Of a stretch of DNA of 64,000 nucleotides, positions 32,413 through 41,107 are shown in pieces. The first letter of the stretch is position 1. Every line of letters starts with the position of its first letter. The notes below the pieces were generated by a model. That model was not told the origin of the DNA, searched no databases, and saw only the letters and a list, made by a program, of their open reading frames with translations. The position numbers and the translations under genes were made by a program. Source of the DNA: Actinoplanes subtropicus (GTDB taxonomy: Bacteria; Actinomycetota; Actinomycetes; Mycobacteriales; Micromonosporaceae); NCBI RefSeq assembly GCF_000721705.1, contig NZ_JOJL01000002.1:310001-374000 (forward strand), read 5' to 3'.

Positions 32413-33036
32413 ATGCCGACCGTCGTCGAAGAGCTCAGCGGGGCGCCGTTCGTCCTCGTCCACGACCCCGAGGGCGCGCGGCAGGTCGTCGGGCTGCGGC
32501 TGCCCGGCGGAGTCCGCGACCCCGAGCGGGCGCTGCTCGCCCTGCACCGGCGCCTGCGCGATCTGGCCGGCGACTACGGTCCCCGCTCGGTCGATCTGCC
32601 CGGGCCGGCGGCCGACGTGCACGGCTGGACGGAGAGGTTCGGTGCGAAGGTGCGCCCCGGGCGCCCGGCTGCCCTGTTGCGGCTCCCGGCCGGCGTTCTC
32701 TCCGACAAGGTCGGCACCGTCCCGCGGTCCACCTTGGCATGGCGGGTCCGGCATGCGCTGGCCGAGCGACTGGGTGGGCCGGCGGCCACGTTGGGCGAGG
32801 TCGCGCGGTCGGTCGCGGTTCATCCCCGTACGCTGCAGCGGAGTCTGCTCGACGAGGGCCTGACCTTCGCGGAGATTCTGGATTGCGTGCGCCGCGAGCG
32901 CGCCCGCGCGTACCTGACCGGAACCGACCTGCCGCTCACCGAGATCAGCAACCGCCTGGGCCTCGCCGAGCCGGCCGTGCTGAGCCGGTGTGCCCGCCGC
33001 TGGTGGGGCCGGACGCCGTCGCAGGTCCGCGCGTGA
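32413..33036 (+). CDS. AraC-family transcriptional regulator
   Basis: 207 aa. The C-terminal 90 residues form the double helix-turn-helix ('ATLGEVARSVAVHPRTLQRSLLDEGLTFAEILD' and 'DLPLTEISNRLGLAEPAVLSR'). The N-terminal ligand region is short compared with the roughly 330 aa of arabinose-binding-domain members, so it may be trimmed. It is divergent from the FAD monooxygenase gene and most likely controls it. Its stop touches the stop of the SARP gene. Confidence 0.87.
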   Translation: MPTVVEELSGAPFVLVHDPEGARQVVGLRLPGGVRDPERALLALHRRLRDLAGDYGPRSVDLPGPAADVHGWTERFGAKVRPGRPAALLRLPAGVLSDKVGTVPRSTLAWRVRHALAERLGGPAATLGEVARSVAVHPRTLQRSLLDEGLTFAEILDCVRRERARAYLTGTDLPLTEISNRLGLAEPAVLSRCARRWWGRTPSQVRA

Positions 33037-34980
33037 TCAACTTCGGGTCAGAGCCGCCAGCACCTCCGACACCGGGCCGAAGGTCAGCGCGCCACTGGCC
33101 GCACCCGCACATTCGGACGCCGCCGGAGCCAGTGCCGTCCGGGCACGGACCATGGCCGGCACGTCGCCGGCGTCCAGAGCGGCCCGCGCGAACAGCCACC
33201 ACAACGCCTCGGCCAGCAGATCGGCGGGCGGATCGGGGACATCGGCGAGCGGGGTCCGGCCCGGCTCCAGCAGCGGCCGGACCCACGGCTCGTACGGCCC
33301 CCAGTCCGCACCGGACAGGCTGCCGATCGGCAGGCCGCGCCGCACCCTCATCCCGAGCAGAGCCAGCGGCAGCAGCCCGTCGCGCATGCCCGGCATCCCG
33401 GCGTGATCGAGGCGCTCGGCCGCCGCTCGGTACCCACGCTCCGCGGCCGCGTCCGCGACTTTCTCCGCAACGTCGGCACGCAGCGCCCGGTACCACTGCG
33501 TGAACACTGCGACCAGCGGCAACTCGTGCCGCCGGGACAGCCGGTCGGCCACGCCCGCATGGTGATCGGCCGGGTCGAACGCGGCTGTCGCGCAACTCGC
33601 CTGCATGCGTATCAGATGACCGAGTACCTCCGCGGTGACCAGGTCGTGGCGGCTCGCCAGAGCGACCAGTTCGGTGCCGACGGCGTCCCGGTGGGCCGAG
33701 CCGCCGGTGCGATGGCAGCTCTGCATGAAGGCGCCGTTGAGGGCGAACACCAGCAGCGCCGGGTCATCCAGCTCCCGGGCGATCGACTCGGCCTGGCGGG
33801 CGCATTCCAGCGGCCGGGGATCGTGCGTGCCCCGCGACTCCAGAGCGATCGTGGCGAGCAGCCGGGCCCGCGCCGGCTCATGCCCAGCCGGCGGCAGCCC
33901 GGACAGAGCGCGTTCCGCCGCCGCGACGATCGTCGTCGCCTGGACCGGGTCGTCGGATCGGGTCCAGATCGCCGGCACGTCGTAGGCACCGATCACCCGG
34001 GCCGTCAGCTCGGGGTCGTCGAGCTGCTCCGCCGCGGCGACCGCCGCCGCACGCTGCTCACGGGCCACCGAGAGACCGTCCGAGCCGGTCACCGCGAGAT
34101 TGCGCAACAGCCCGACCGCCGACTCCAGCCGTGCCCGGGCGCCGCCCACCCGAACGCGGTCGAACGCCTTCGCGGCCCGCTCCCAGACCGCCGCGGCGGG
34201 GCCGTCCGGCCCGGAGAGATGGGGATCCTGCCGGAGGATGTCGGTTTCGAGGGTACGCAGAGCAGGTCCGGGGTCGACGCCGAGCTGGCCCGCCAGGAGG
34301 TCGCGAGCGCGCCGCAGCACCGCGAGGGCGTCACCCTGTCGCCCGGACCGGTAGAGCGCCAGCGCCAGCAGATACCAGCCCCGCTCCCGCCATGGATGCG
34401 CGGTCACGTGCTCGTCGAGGTCCGGCACCGCCTCGGCCGGCCGGCCCAGCGCGAGATGTGCCTCGGCTCGCTGTTCGACGGCCTGGAGGCGGAGCTCCGT
34501 CAGGCGGGATCGATCGGCGCGGGGCCAGGCGGCGTCCGGGAAGTCCGCGTACGCCGGACCCCGCCACCAGGCAAGCGCCTCGTCGAGGACACGGAGCGCG
34601 GTGGCCGGATCCGCCGTGGGCGCCGACGCCACCGCGTCCTCGAACCGCCACGCGTCCACGTCGGCGGGGGCGGCCGCCAGCGCGTACCCCGAGCCCTGAG
34701 TGATCAGAAGGGTGGCCGGCGCACGCGGCGACCGGTCCGGCTCGAGCGCCCGGCGCAGGGCCGCGACAAAGGTGCGGACCGCGGCGAGCGCACCCGCCGG
34801 TGGCGCCACCCAGAGATCGTCGATGAGCGCGTCGACCGGGACGACCCGGCGGCGCGCCACCAGCAGCCGGCCCAGCACCGCGCGGTGCATCGGGCCTTTC
34901 AGCGCGATCGGCCGGCCCGCCGCGTCCTCGGCGATCACCGGGCCGAGGACGCCGAATCGGATACGCCCCACCGCGGCCAC
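33037..34980 (-). CDS. SARP-family transcriptional activator with TPR-like C-terminal region
   Basis: 647 aa. Residues about 8-95 form the OmpR-like winged helix ('RIRFGVLGPVIAED ... AVLGRLLVARRRVVPVDALIDDLW'). The bacterial transcriptional activation domain follows (about 100-245, 'DVDAWRFEDAV', 'HPWRERGWYLLALALYRSGRQGDAL'). The rest is helical repeats with no NB-ARC P-loop, unlike AfsR. SARP proteins activate secondary-metabolite genes, but no PKS or NRPS genes are present here. The GTG start has GGAG at good spacing. It ends on the base after the AraC gene stop. Confidence 0.92.
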   Translation of the reverse strand: MAAVGRIRFGVLGPVIAEDAAGRPIALKGPMHRAVLGRLLVARRRVVPVDALIDDLWVAPPAGALAAVRTFVAALRRALEPDRSPRAPATLLITQGSGYALAAAPADVDAWRFEDAVASAPTADPATALRVLDEALAWWRGPAYADFPDAAWPRADRSRLTELRLQAVEQRAEAHLALGRPAEAVPDLDEHVTAHPWRERGWYLLALALYRSGRQGDALAVLRRARDLLAGQLGVDPGPALRTLETDILRQDPHLSGPDGPAAAVWERAAKAFDRVRVGGARARLESAVGLLRNLAVTGSDGLSVAREQRAAAVAAAEQLDDPELTARVIGAYDVPAIWTRSDDPVQATTIVAAAERALSGLPPAGHEPARARLLATIALESRGTHDPRPLECARQAESIARELDDPALLVFALNGAFMQSCHRTGGSAHRDAVGTELVALASRHDLVTAEVLGHLIRMQASCATAAFDPADHHAGVADRLSRRHELPLVAVFTQWYRALRADVAEKVADAAAERGYRAAAERLDHAGMPGMRDGLLPLALLGMRVRRGLPIGSLSGADWGPYEPWVRPLLEPGRTPLADVPDPPADLLAEALWWLFARAALDAGDVPAMVRARTALAPAASECAGAASGALTFGPVSEVLAALTRS

Positions 34981-35059
34981 TCTATCGCTCCGCTCATTCG
35001 TTGCTCATCCGAACCCGGGACAGTCGATTCGAGCTGAGACCAACCGAAGGGCAACAACC

Positions 35060-35962
35060 TTGAGCTTCGAATACGTACGCGTCCCGGTCGCCGGCGGCGT
35101 GGCGCTGAACACCGCGATCACCGGTACGGGCAGCCCGATCGTCATGCTGCACGGCTTCCCGCAGACCCACCTCATGTGGCGTCACGTCGCCACGGAGCTG
35201 TCCGCCGACCACACTCTCATCTGCCCGGACCTGCGGGGATACGGCGCGAGCGACAAGCCGGCCGAGGCCGGGCCGGACACCTACTCCAAGCGGACGATGG
35301 GCGCGGACATCGTGGCCCTCGCGAAGGCGCTGGGACACGACCGATTCGCCCTCGCCGGGCACGACCGCGGCGCCCTGGTCGCGATCCGAGCCGCGCTGGA
35401 CCACCCGGAGAGCGTCACGCACCTGGCGTCGCTGGACGTGCTGCCGACGCTGGACATGTGGGAGGTGATGCGGGGCGTGAACGCCGCGGTCGGCTTCCAT
35501 CTGTACCTGATGGCGCAACCGCCCGGCCTCGCCGAGAAGATGATTGCCGGCGCGCCGGACGACTTCTTCGGCTACTTCCTCGACCGGTGGACCAGCGACC
35601 CGGAGGCGATCCCGGCCGACGTGCGCCAGGCCTACCTGAAGGCCGGCCGTGCGGCCGTCCCGTCGATCGTCGCCGACTACCGCGCTTCGGCCGGCATCGA
35701 CATCGAGCACGACAAGGCGGACCGGGCAGCGGGCAATACCCTGCGGATGCCGGTCACGGTGTTGCAACAGGACTGGGGTTCGAAGCTCGGCTTCGATGCG
35801 GCCGCGCGGTGGCGCGCGTGGGCCCCGGACCTCGACCACGTCCCGGTCCGCTGCGGCCACTTCATGGCCGAGGAGGCGCCGGACCTGGTCGCCGAGGAGA
35901 TCCGCAGGCTGCTCACCCGGAATCCTCGTCAACCGGCGTTCGCCCGTCGGGGTGAATGCTGA
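35060..35962 (+). CDS. Alpha/beta hydrolase, epoxide hydrolase/haloacetate dehalogenase type
   Basis: 300 aa. The nucleophile is Asp102 in 'LAGHDRGALVA', with 'HGFPQTHLMW' as oxyanion-hole motif and 'CGHFMAEEAPD' as the catalytic His. This matches fluoroacetate dehalogenase and related enzymes. The first substrate Arg (103) is kept, but the second Arg of the DRGGR motif is absent (DRGAL), so true fluoroacetate activity is doubtful. The TTG start is used because GAAGG sits 9 bases upstream and no better start fits. It is divergent from the SARP gene. Confidence 0.87.
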   Translation: MSFEYVRVPVAGGVALNTAITGTGSPIVMLHGFPQTHLMWRHVATELSADHTLICPDLRGYGASDKPAEAGPDTYSKRTMGADIVALAKALGHDRFALAGHDRGALVAIRAALDHPESVTHLASLDVLPTLDMWEVMRGVNAAVGFHLYLMAQPPGLAEKMIAGAPDDFFGYFLDRWTSDPEAIPADVRQAYLKAGRAAVPSIVADYRASAGIDIEHDKADRAAGNTLRMPVTVLQQDWGSKLGFDAAARWRAWAPDLDHVPVRCGHFMAEEAPDLVAEEIRRLLTRNPRQPAFARRGEC

Positions 35963-36057
35963 ACCCGGTCGGCGTCGTCGGGGGCGGCCGCGGTCGCCGC
36001 AAGCGGATCGGCGAGCGAGGATGGGCGCCGTGCCTGCCTCCCCCCGGGCGCCGGTAA

Positions 36058-36243
36058 CCTCCGGCACGACGTGAGGTCGCCGAGTTGATCGCGCAGGGCC
36101 TGACCGACCGGGACATCGCCGCCCGGCTCCTGATCTCGAGGCGGACCGCCGAGAGCCACGTCCAGAGGATCCTGGCCGAACTCGCCCTCAGCCGGCGCAC
36201 CCAGGTCGCCGCCTGGATCAGCGGACCGGTCAGCCGACGGTGA
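36058..36243 (+). pseudogene. LuxR-type regulator, C-terminal remnant
   Basis: After a stop at 36055-36057 the frame codes '[20 protein letters not shown]', then '[14 protein letters not shown]' and '[12 protein letters not shown]' to a stop at 36241. This is the whole GerE helix-turn-helix end of a LuxR protein without its N-terminal part and without a start codon. It overlaps the end of the 2OG oxygenase gene by 14 bases. It is the relic of a deleted regulator. Confidence 0.7.
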
Positions 36244-37201
36244 TGGCGTCCAGCTTCGCCTTCAAGTAGACCGAGGAGTCCACCGGCTCATAGGCGACCT
36301 TGCCGAGCGGAGCGGGCAGCGGCGCGACCGTGGTGTGCGGATCACACTCGTAGAAATAGACGAGCGACATCAGATCCTCCTCCGGGGCCTGCGGCGTGGG
36401 TGCGAGCACGCGGTGCCGCCCGGAGCGCCACCGGTCGCCGGTCCAGCGGGCCATCAGGTCGCCGATGTTGACGGTCAGTGCTTCGGGGTCGTACGGCGCG
36501 TCCTGCCACCCGGAGCCGCCGTCGGCCGGATCGACGTACACCTGCAGTCCGCCCTTGCCCTGTTGGCGGTCGAGCAGGGTCACCGTGCCGAAATCGGTGT
36601 GCGGACCGATCCGGTACTGGCCCGGCTCGGGTTCGCCGACCACCGAGACGCCGGGATACCAATTGATATTGAAGCCGTACGTCGTACGGGACGTGTGCCG
36701 GGTGAAGAAGTCCTCCGGCTGGCCCAGCGCCGCGGCGAGCAGGCGCAGCAACTCGTCCGCGATGCCCCGCATCCGGGCCAGGTAGTCCTCGACGACCGCC
36801 TGGAGTTCGGGCGCCTCGGCGGGCCAGCGGTTGGGCCGGAACCAGTACTCGTCGATCTCCGGGTCGCCGATGGGCTGGTCCGCCGCGACCGTCCAGGACT
36901 CCTTGAGGTCGGGCGGGGTCTCGGTGCCCTCGGCATAGCCGTTGGCCTCGGCGCCCTTCGCCAGCCAGCCGCGCCCGCCGACCGCCACCGAGTACCGCTG
37001 CTTGACCTCGACGGGCAGGTCGAAGAACGCCCGGGCGGTGGCCCGCACCCGGTCGCGGGTCTCGCGCGTCACGCCGTGCCCGGTGACCAGCAGGAACCCG
37101 GCGGTGGACAGCGCCGCGTCGACCTCGCGGGCGGCGGCCGCCCGGGCCTGCGGGTCGCCGGAGCGCCACGGGCCCAGGTCGATGGTGGGGATGAGGGACA
37201 C
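36230..37201 (-). CDS. 2OG-Fe(II) oxygenase of the isopenicillin N synthase fold
   Basis: 323 aa. It has '[13 protein letters not shown]' at the start and the iron ligands in '[14 protein letters not shown]' and '[10 protein letters not shown]'. The usual RxS 2OG-carboxylate motif reads 'LMSLVYF' here, with Leu in place of Arg, so cosubstrate binding may differ. The gene lies 11 bases after a cytosine deaminase gene and faces a PucR regulator and nucleobase permease. Fungal thymine 7-hydroxylase has this fold, so nucleobase oxidation is a fair inference. GTG start with GAGGAG 7 bases upstream. Confidence 0.87.
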   Translation of the reverse strand: MSLIPTIDLGPWRSGDPQARAAAAREVDAALSTAGFLLVTGHGVTRETRDRVRATARAFFDLPVEVKQRYSVAVGGRGWLAKGAEANGYAEGTETPPDLKESWTVAADQPIGDPEIDEYWFRPNRWPAEAPELQAVVEDYLARMRGIADELLRLLAAALGQPEDFFTRHTSRTTYGFNINWYPGVSVVGEPEPGQYRIGPHTDFGTVTLLDRQQGKGGLQVYVDPADGGSGWQDAPYDPEALTVNIGDLMARWTGDRWRSGRHRVLAPTPQAPEEDLMSLVYFYECDPHTTVAPLPAPLGKVAYEPVDSSVYLKAKLDAITVG

Positions 37202-37212
37202 GCTGAAACTCC

Positions 37213-37674
37213 TCAGTCTTCCGGTTGGCCGATGTCCTCGAACCACAGCTCGGGCCGCGCCGCGATGAAGTCGCGCATCAGGGCGACGCACTCGGGGTCG
37301 TCCAGCAGGGTGATCCGTACGCCGTGCTCGGCCAGCCAGTCGTGACCGCCGTGGAAGGTGGTCGCCTCGCCGATCACGACGTGGCCGATGCCGAACTGCC
37401 GGACCAGGCCGGAGCAGTACCAGCACGGCGAGAGCGTGGTGACCATGGTCGTGCCGCGGTAGTCCCGCTGCCGGCCGGCCGCGCGGAAGGCCGCGGTCTC
37501 GGCGTGCGTCGAGGGGTCGCCGTCCTGCACCCGGCGGTTGTGGCCGCGCCCGAGCGGTTCGCCGTCCGGGCCGAACAGGGCCGCGCCGATCGGGATGCCG
37601 CCCTCGGCCAGGCCGAGCCGGGCCTCCTGCCGGGCGACCGCGAGCAAAGCCTCGAACGAGGCGACGTGCGTCAT
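37213..37674 (-). CDS. Yeast-type cytosine/nucleobase deaminase
   Basis: 153 aa. The zinc-site motifs are 'STHAETAAF' (His57, Glu59) and 'SPCWYCSGLV' (Cys84, Cys87). Length and the C-terminal 'LWFEDIGQPED' closely follow fungal cytosine deaminase Fcy1, rather than bacterial CodA or the longer guanine deaminases. It converts cytosine to uracil or deaminates a related base. It is the first gene of a two-gene operon with the 2OG oxygenase, divergent from the PucR gene. Confidence 0.85.
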   Translation of the reverse strand: MTHVASFEALLAVARQEARLGLAEGGIPIGAALFGPDGEPLGRGHNRRVQDGDPSTHAETAAFRAAGRQRDYRGTTMVTTLSPCWYCSGLVRQFGIGHVVIGEATTFHGGHDWLAEHGVRITLLDDPECVALMRDFIAARPELWFEDIGQPED

Positions 37675-37707
37675 GCCCCCACTCTCGCCCGGACGGAAAC
37701 GCCCGTG

Positions 37708-37755
37708 CAATGTGCGGTCCGTATCCTCCGGAGCAGGCCGCGGCGGACAATGTGC
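37708..37755. promoter_or_regulatory. Direct repeats in the deaminase/PucR control region
   Basis: CAATGTGC occurs at 37708-37715 and again at 37748-37755, 40 bases apart (about four helical turns), within the 114-base gap between the divergent deaminase and PucR genes. It is a candidate binding-site pair for PucR. Confidence 0.4.
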
Positions 37756-37788
37756 CCGGCGGGGGCCGCCCGAGAGCAGGAGTCCGCC

Positions 37789-39048
37789 ATGGCCGCCCTC
37801 ACGCTACGCGAGATCCTCAGCTTCGACGTGCTGGACGAGGCCGCCGCCGAGGTGCTGGCCGGACAGGAGCAGTTGGACCGGGCGGTGCGGTGGGTCCATT
37901 CGAGTGAGATCTACGAGATCGGGCCGCTGCTGTCCGGCGGCGAACTGCTGCTGACGACCGGGCTGGGGCTGGCCGGGGTCGACGCCGGGGCTCGCCGGCA
38001 CTACATTCGCGAGCTGGCCGAGCGCGGCGTCGCGGCGGTGGCCATCGAGGTGGGGCGCTCACTGCCCGAGATGCCGTACGAATTGGTGGACGAGAGCAAG
38101 CAGCGGGGCCTGCCCCTGGTGGTCCTGCGGCGCGTGGTGCCGTTCATCCGGATCGCCGAGACGGCCAACACGGCGATCGTGGCGCAGTCCCTGGCCGATC
38201 GCCCCATCGGCCCGCACGGGCACGAGCGCAGGAGCGTGGAAGAGGCGCGCCGCGTGACTCTGCTCGGCGACCTGGTGGACGGGACCGCGCTGGGCCGGTC
38301 GGAGGTAGTGGCCCGGGCGCAGGCCGTCGGTTTCCGGCCGGAGCGGGCGCACCATCTGGTGGGGGTGGCGGCCCAGGCCGCCGATCCGAGGGATGCGCTG
38401 GCGGCGCTCGACCGGATGGCGCGGCGCTCCGGGGCGCCGCTGCTGCGCGCCTCGTTGTCCGGAGTCGTGCTCGGGCTGATCTCGGTGTCGGCCGGGTGCG
38501 GGGGAGACCCGGTGCGGTGGGCGCAGCGGGAGGTGTCGGCCGCGCTGGGCGCGAGCGACGCCCCGGCGGTCACCGTCGCCCTGGGCCACGCGGTGCCGGC
38601 CCAGGCCGCCTGGACGAGGTGGGGCGATTCCCTGCGCGACGCGCGCGCGACGCTCCGGCTGGCGCTGGTCGTGCCGCCGCCCGGTCCCCAGGTCCTTCCC
38701 CTGGTCACCTCCTCGCGCGCGCTGGCCCTGGAGCGCGAACTGGTCGGCGACGGCCTGACGCCCGAGTCGCACGACCGGCTGGCCCGGCTCGTGACGAACG
38801 CGCTGGGGCCGCTGCTCGAGTGGGAGGCGAACCACCCGAGCGACCTGGTGCGGACCCTGGAGATCCACCTCCGCAACGGCTGCAGCCCCACCCGTACGGC
38901 CGCGCTTCTGCACATCGGCCGCCAGTCGATGTATCAGCGGCTGGAACGGATCGAGTCCCTGCTCGGCGGTCCGGTCGCCGACCCGGAGTCGCACGCCGGG
39001 CTGCTGCTGGCGACCTGCGCGCGGCGGGTGTTGCGCGCGATCGGCTGA
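37789..39048 (+). CDS. PucR-family transcriptional regulator
   Basis: 419 aa. The N-terminal PucR domain (about 8-130) starts 'LTLREILSFDVLDEAAAEVLAG'. The middle is a GGDEF-like/CdaR region, and the C-terminal HTH_30 has 'LEIHLRNGCSPTRTAALLHIGRQSMYQRLERIESLLG'. PucR proteins regulate purine or other nitrogen-compound catabolism. It sits between a nucleobase deaminase operon and a nucleobase permease, which fits that role. The ATG has CAGGAG 7 bases upstream. Confidence 0.92.
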   Translation: MAALTLREILSFDVLDEAAAEVLAGQEQLDRAVRWVHSSEIYEIGPLLSGGELLLTTGLGLAGVDAGARRHYIRELAERGVAAVAIEVGRSLPEMPYELVDESKQRGLPLVVLRRVVPFIRIAETANTAIVAQSLADRPIGPHGHERRSVEEARRVTLLGDLVDGTALGRSEVVARAQAVGFRPERAHHLVGVAAQAADPRDALAALDRMARRSGAPLLRASLSGVVLGLISVSAGCGGDPVRWAQREVSAALGASDAPAVTVALGHAVPAQAAWTRWGDSLRDARATLRLALVVPPPGPQVLPLVTSSRALALERELVGDGLTPESHDRLARLVTNALGPLLEWEANHPSDLVRTLEIHLRNGCSPTRTAALLHIGRQSMYQRLERIESLLGGPVADPESHAGLLLATCARRVLRAIG

Positions 39049-39113
39049 CCGGAGCACCGTCAACCCCGGCGCATCGCCTGACCGGAGCGACTGGAGCGCC
39101 GTCAACCCCGGCG
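39045..39113. repeat. Short tandem duplication at the end of the permease gene
   Basis: CTGACCGGAGC followed by a CCGTCAACCCCGGCG segment occurs at 39045-39071 and again at 39078-39113, where the second copy carries nine extra bases. The second copy includes the last codons and stop of the minus-strand permease gene; the first includes the PucR stop. It is a local slippage or duplication event. Confidence 0.6.
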
Positions 39114-40559
39114 GGGAGCGAGACCCGGCACCTTCAACAGGCCGAGGTAGAGCACCGCCGCGCTGACGAATCCGGCCGCGAAGGCGATGTCGCCGATACC
39201 CGGGAAATGCTTGGCGACCAGACCGACGAACTCCGTCTGGTTGGAGAACAGCACCACGCCGATGGCCGTGCCGAGCGCCATCGCCAGCGGCCCCGCCCAC
39301 ACGCGGTACGAGGTGTCCTCCAGCAGCGCGGCGATCTCGCCGTCCGCCTGCCCGCGGCGCAGATACCGGTCGGTGATGGTGACACCCAGCCACGGACCGA
39401 TCCAGTACGTGATGACCAGCAGGAAGTCGGTGTACTTCGTCGCCGAGTCGCTGAGGCCCGCCCAGGCCACGAGCGTCCCGGCCACCCCGAAGACGACCGC
39501 GACCGTGGCGCGGCGCACCGCCGCCGGGAGCCGGATGCCCATCGCCACGAACGAGAGCGCGCCGGAGTAGATGTTGAGCGCGTTCGCCGCGATGCCGCCG
39601 ATCGCGATGGCCAGCAGGGTCAGCTTGGCCAGCGCGCCGGGCAGGCTGTAGGTGAAGGCCGCGGTCGGGCTGAGCTTGGCGGCGACGTCCGCCGGGATCG
39701 CGACGGTGGCGGAGGCCGCGCCGACCGCGCCCAGCAGGACGCAGGACACGAACACGCCGAGGCCCGGCCACAGCGCCACGGCCCACTTGGGCGTCGCCTT
39801 CGCCAGGTAACGGGTGTAGTCGGAGCCGTACGGCGTCCAGCCCGCGGCATAGCCGAAGGCCGCGCCCGCGGTGAGCCAGAAGGCGCCCGGCGCCGCCGTG
39901 GCACTGGCGCCCTGGTCGGGGTGGGCCTTGCCGAGGATCACCACGGAGGCGGCCAGGAAGATGACCGTGAGCACCGGGAAGGTGTACTTCTCCACGCTGT
40001 GGATGAAGTTGTGCCCGTAGAACGCGATGGCCACCTGCAGGATCACGACGATGAACAGGCACAGCAGCAGCGGCCAGCCCAGCAGTGTGTTGAGGGCGTA
40101 GGCCGCGCTGACGCTGTTGACCGCGAACCAGCCGATGCCGGCGGTCAGCGCGTTGAGCCCGGCGGGCAGCGCGTTGCCGTAGAAGCCGAAGCCGCTGCGC
40201 CCGGCCACCATCTGCGGCACGCCGAAGCGCGGCCCGGCCAGGCCGAGGAAGGCGTGCGCGACGGCGCCGAGCCCGGTGCCGAGGGCGATGGCGAGAACGG
40301 CGGGCCAGAAGCCGAGGCCGAAGATGCCGACCCCGAGCACGCCGATGAAAACGGTGGCGAACTCCATGTTCGGCGAGGTCCACGTCCACAGCAGGCTGAG
40401 CGGCCGGCCGTGGCGGGCCTCGGCGGGGACCGGCTCCGCGCCGGTCGGTTCGACGGCCAGAACATGGTCGCCGTAGGCGGTGATCTCGGCCGGGGCGGCC
40501 TGGGCGAGGGCAACCGCGCCTTCGTACTCTGACGATGAGGCGGGCGGAGTGGTCGTCAT
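39102..40559 (-). CDS. NCS1-family nucleobase (purine/cytosine) permease
   Basis: 485 aa with about 12 transmembrane helices. It has NCS1 features: 'LWTWTSPNMEFATVFIGVL' in helix 1, 'FGVPQMVAGRSGFGFYGNALP', and 'AGWTPYGSDYTRYL' in the middle of the protein. This is the codB/purine-cytosine permease type that imports cytosine, hypoxanthine or similar bases with a cation. It is convergent with PucR and near a cytosine deaminase. There is no strong ribosome binding site before ATG 40559; the 5' region is long and AT-richer than average. Confidence 0.92.
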   Translation of the reverse strand: MTTTPPASSSEYEGAVALAQAAPAEITAYGDHVLAVEPTGAEPVPAEARHGRPLSLLWTWTSPNMEFATVFIGVLGVGIFGLGFWPAVLAIALGTGLGAVAHAFLGLAGPRFGVPQMVAGRSGFGFYGNALPAGLNALTAGIGWFAVNSVSAAYALNTLLGWPLLLCLFIVVILQVAIAFYGHNFIHSVEKYTFPVLTVIFLAASVVILGKAHPDQGASATAAPGAFWLTAGAAFGYAAGWTPYGSDYTRYLAKATPKWAVALWPGLGVFVSCVLLGAVGAASATVAIPADVAAKLSPTAAFTYSLPGALAKLTLLAIAIGGIAANALNIYSGALSFVAMGIRLPAAVRRATVAVVFGVAGTLVAWAGLSDSATKYTDFLLVITYWIGPWLGVTITDRYLRRGQADGEIAALLEDTSYRVWAGPLAMALGTAIGVVLFSNQTEFVGLVAKHFPGIGDIAFAAGFVSAAVLYLGLLKVPGLAPRRG

Positions 40560-41107
40560 CGAGTCAATATCAGGCACGTCCGGCCGGCTGGTAAACGTGC
40601 ACTCCGTATTCCTTGAACGCATCGGACATGGACGGTTTGCACGCGCCCGGCCCGGCGGCCGTCGGCAGCGTACACCCGGGCGTTATTTGATGCTTGCGGA
40701 TCATCTATCCGTATAAGAGAATGTCCGGGTGCATCGTTTGAGCCCATTGCCGTGGCGGCGGCTCGCGACCCACCGAGGACTGAAAACGCAATGTTCGATG
40801 GATTTGATGGCCTGGTCGGGGGCCGGTTTGCCGGTATCGCCGGCCGCCGAATCCGGAACCTAGTCGTTCCCTAGCGACATCGATCTGACCAGGACTTTTC
40901 AAACCCCGCTTCGCATTCACGCATTTGCGCGCATTCCCATGTTCGCGTCGCGTGGATTCCTGTGAATGGTCATCGTGATATCACGGCGCCCGTCGGCGCT
41001 GTCCGATCGAGGTGCCGCGCGAACGACGGGTGCTTCACGGCCGCCACCGTGGAGCACCCGTCTCGGCTGCTGTGCGCCCTCGGCACGAGCGGACGAAGGG
41101 CACGGCT
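40560..41107. other. 548-base intergenic region with nested inverted repeats
   Basis: No credible gene; short frames here lack coding bias. Composition is clearly less GC-rich than the rest. CACCCGG (40673-40679) pairs with CCGGGTG (40725-40731), and inside it CGGAT (40697-40701) pairs with ATCCG (40707-40711). On the minus strand this would sit in the leader of the permease gene, about 115-175 bases upstream of its ATG, next to a TTATAC sequence. It may be a promoter with operators or a structured leader RNA. It matches no riboswitch I know. Confidence 0.35.

Noticed and set aside
31047..34980. Secondary-metabolite gene cluster
   Set aside because: A SARP regulator and a monooxygenase alone do not make a cluster; no PKS, NRPS, terpene or RiPP core gene is visible.
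40705..40920. 71-codon minus-strand frame in the long gap
   Set aside because: No codon bias, no ribosome binding site, and base composition unlike the genes around it.
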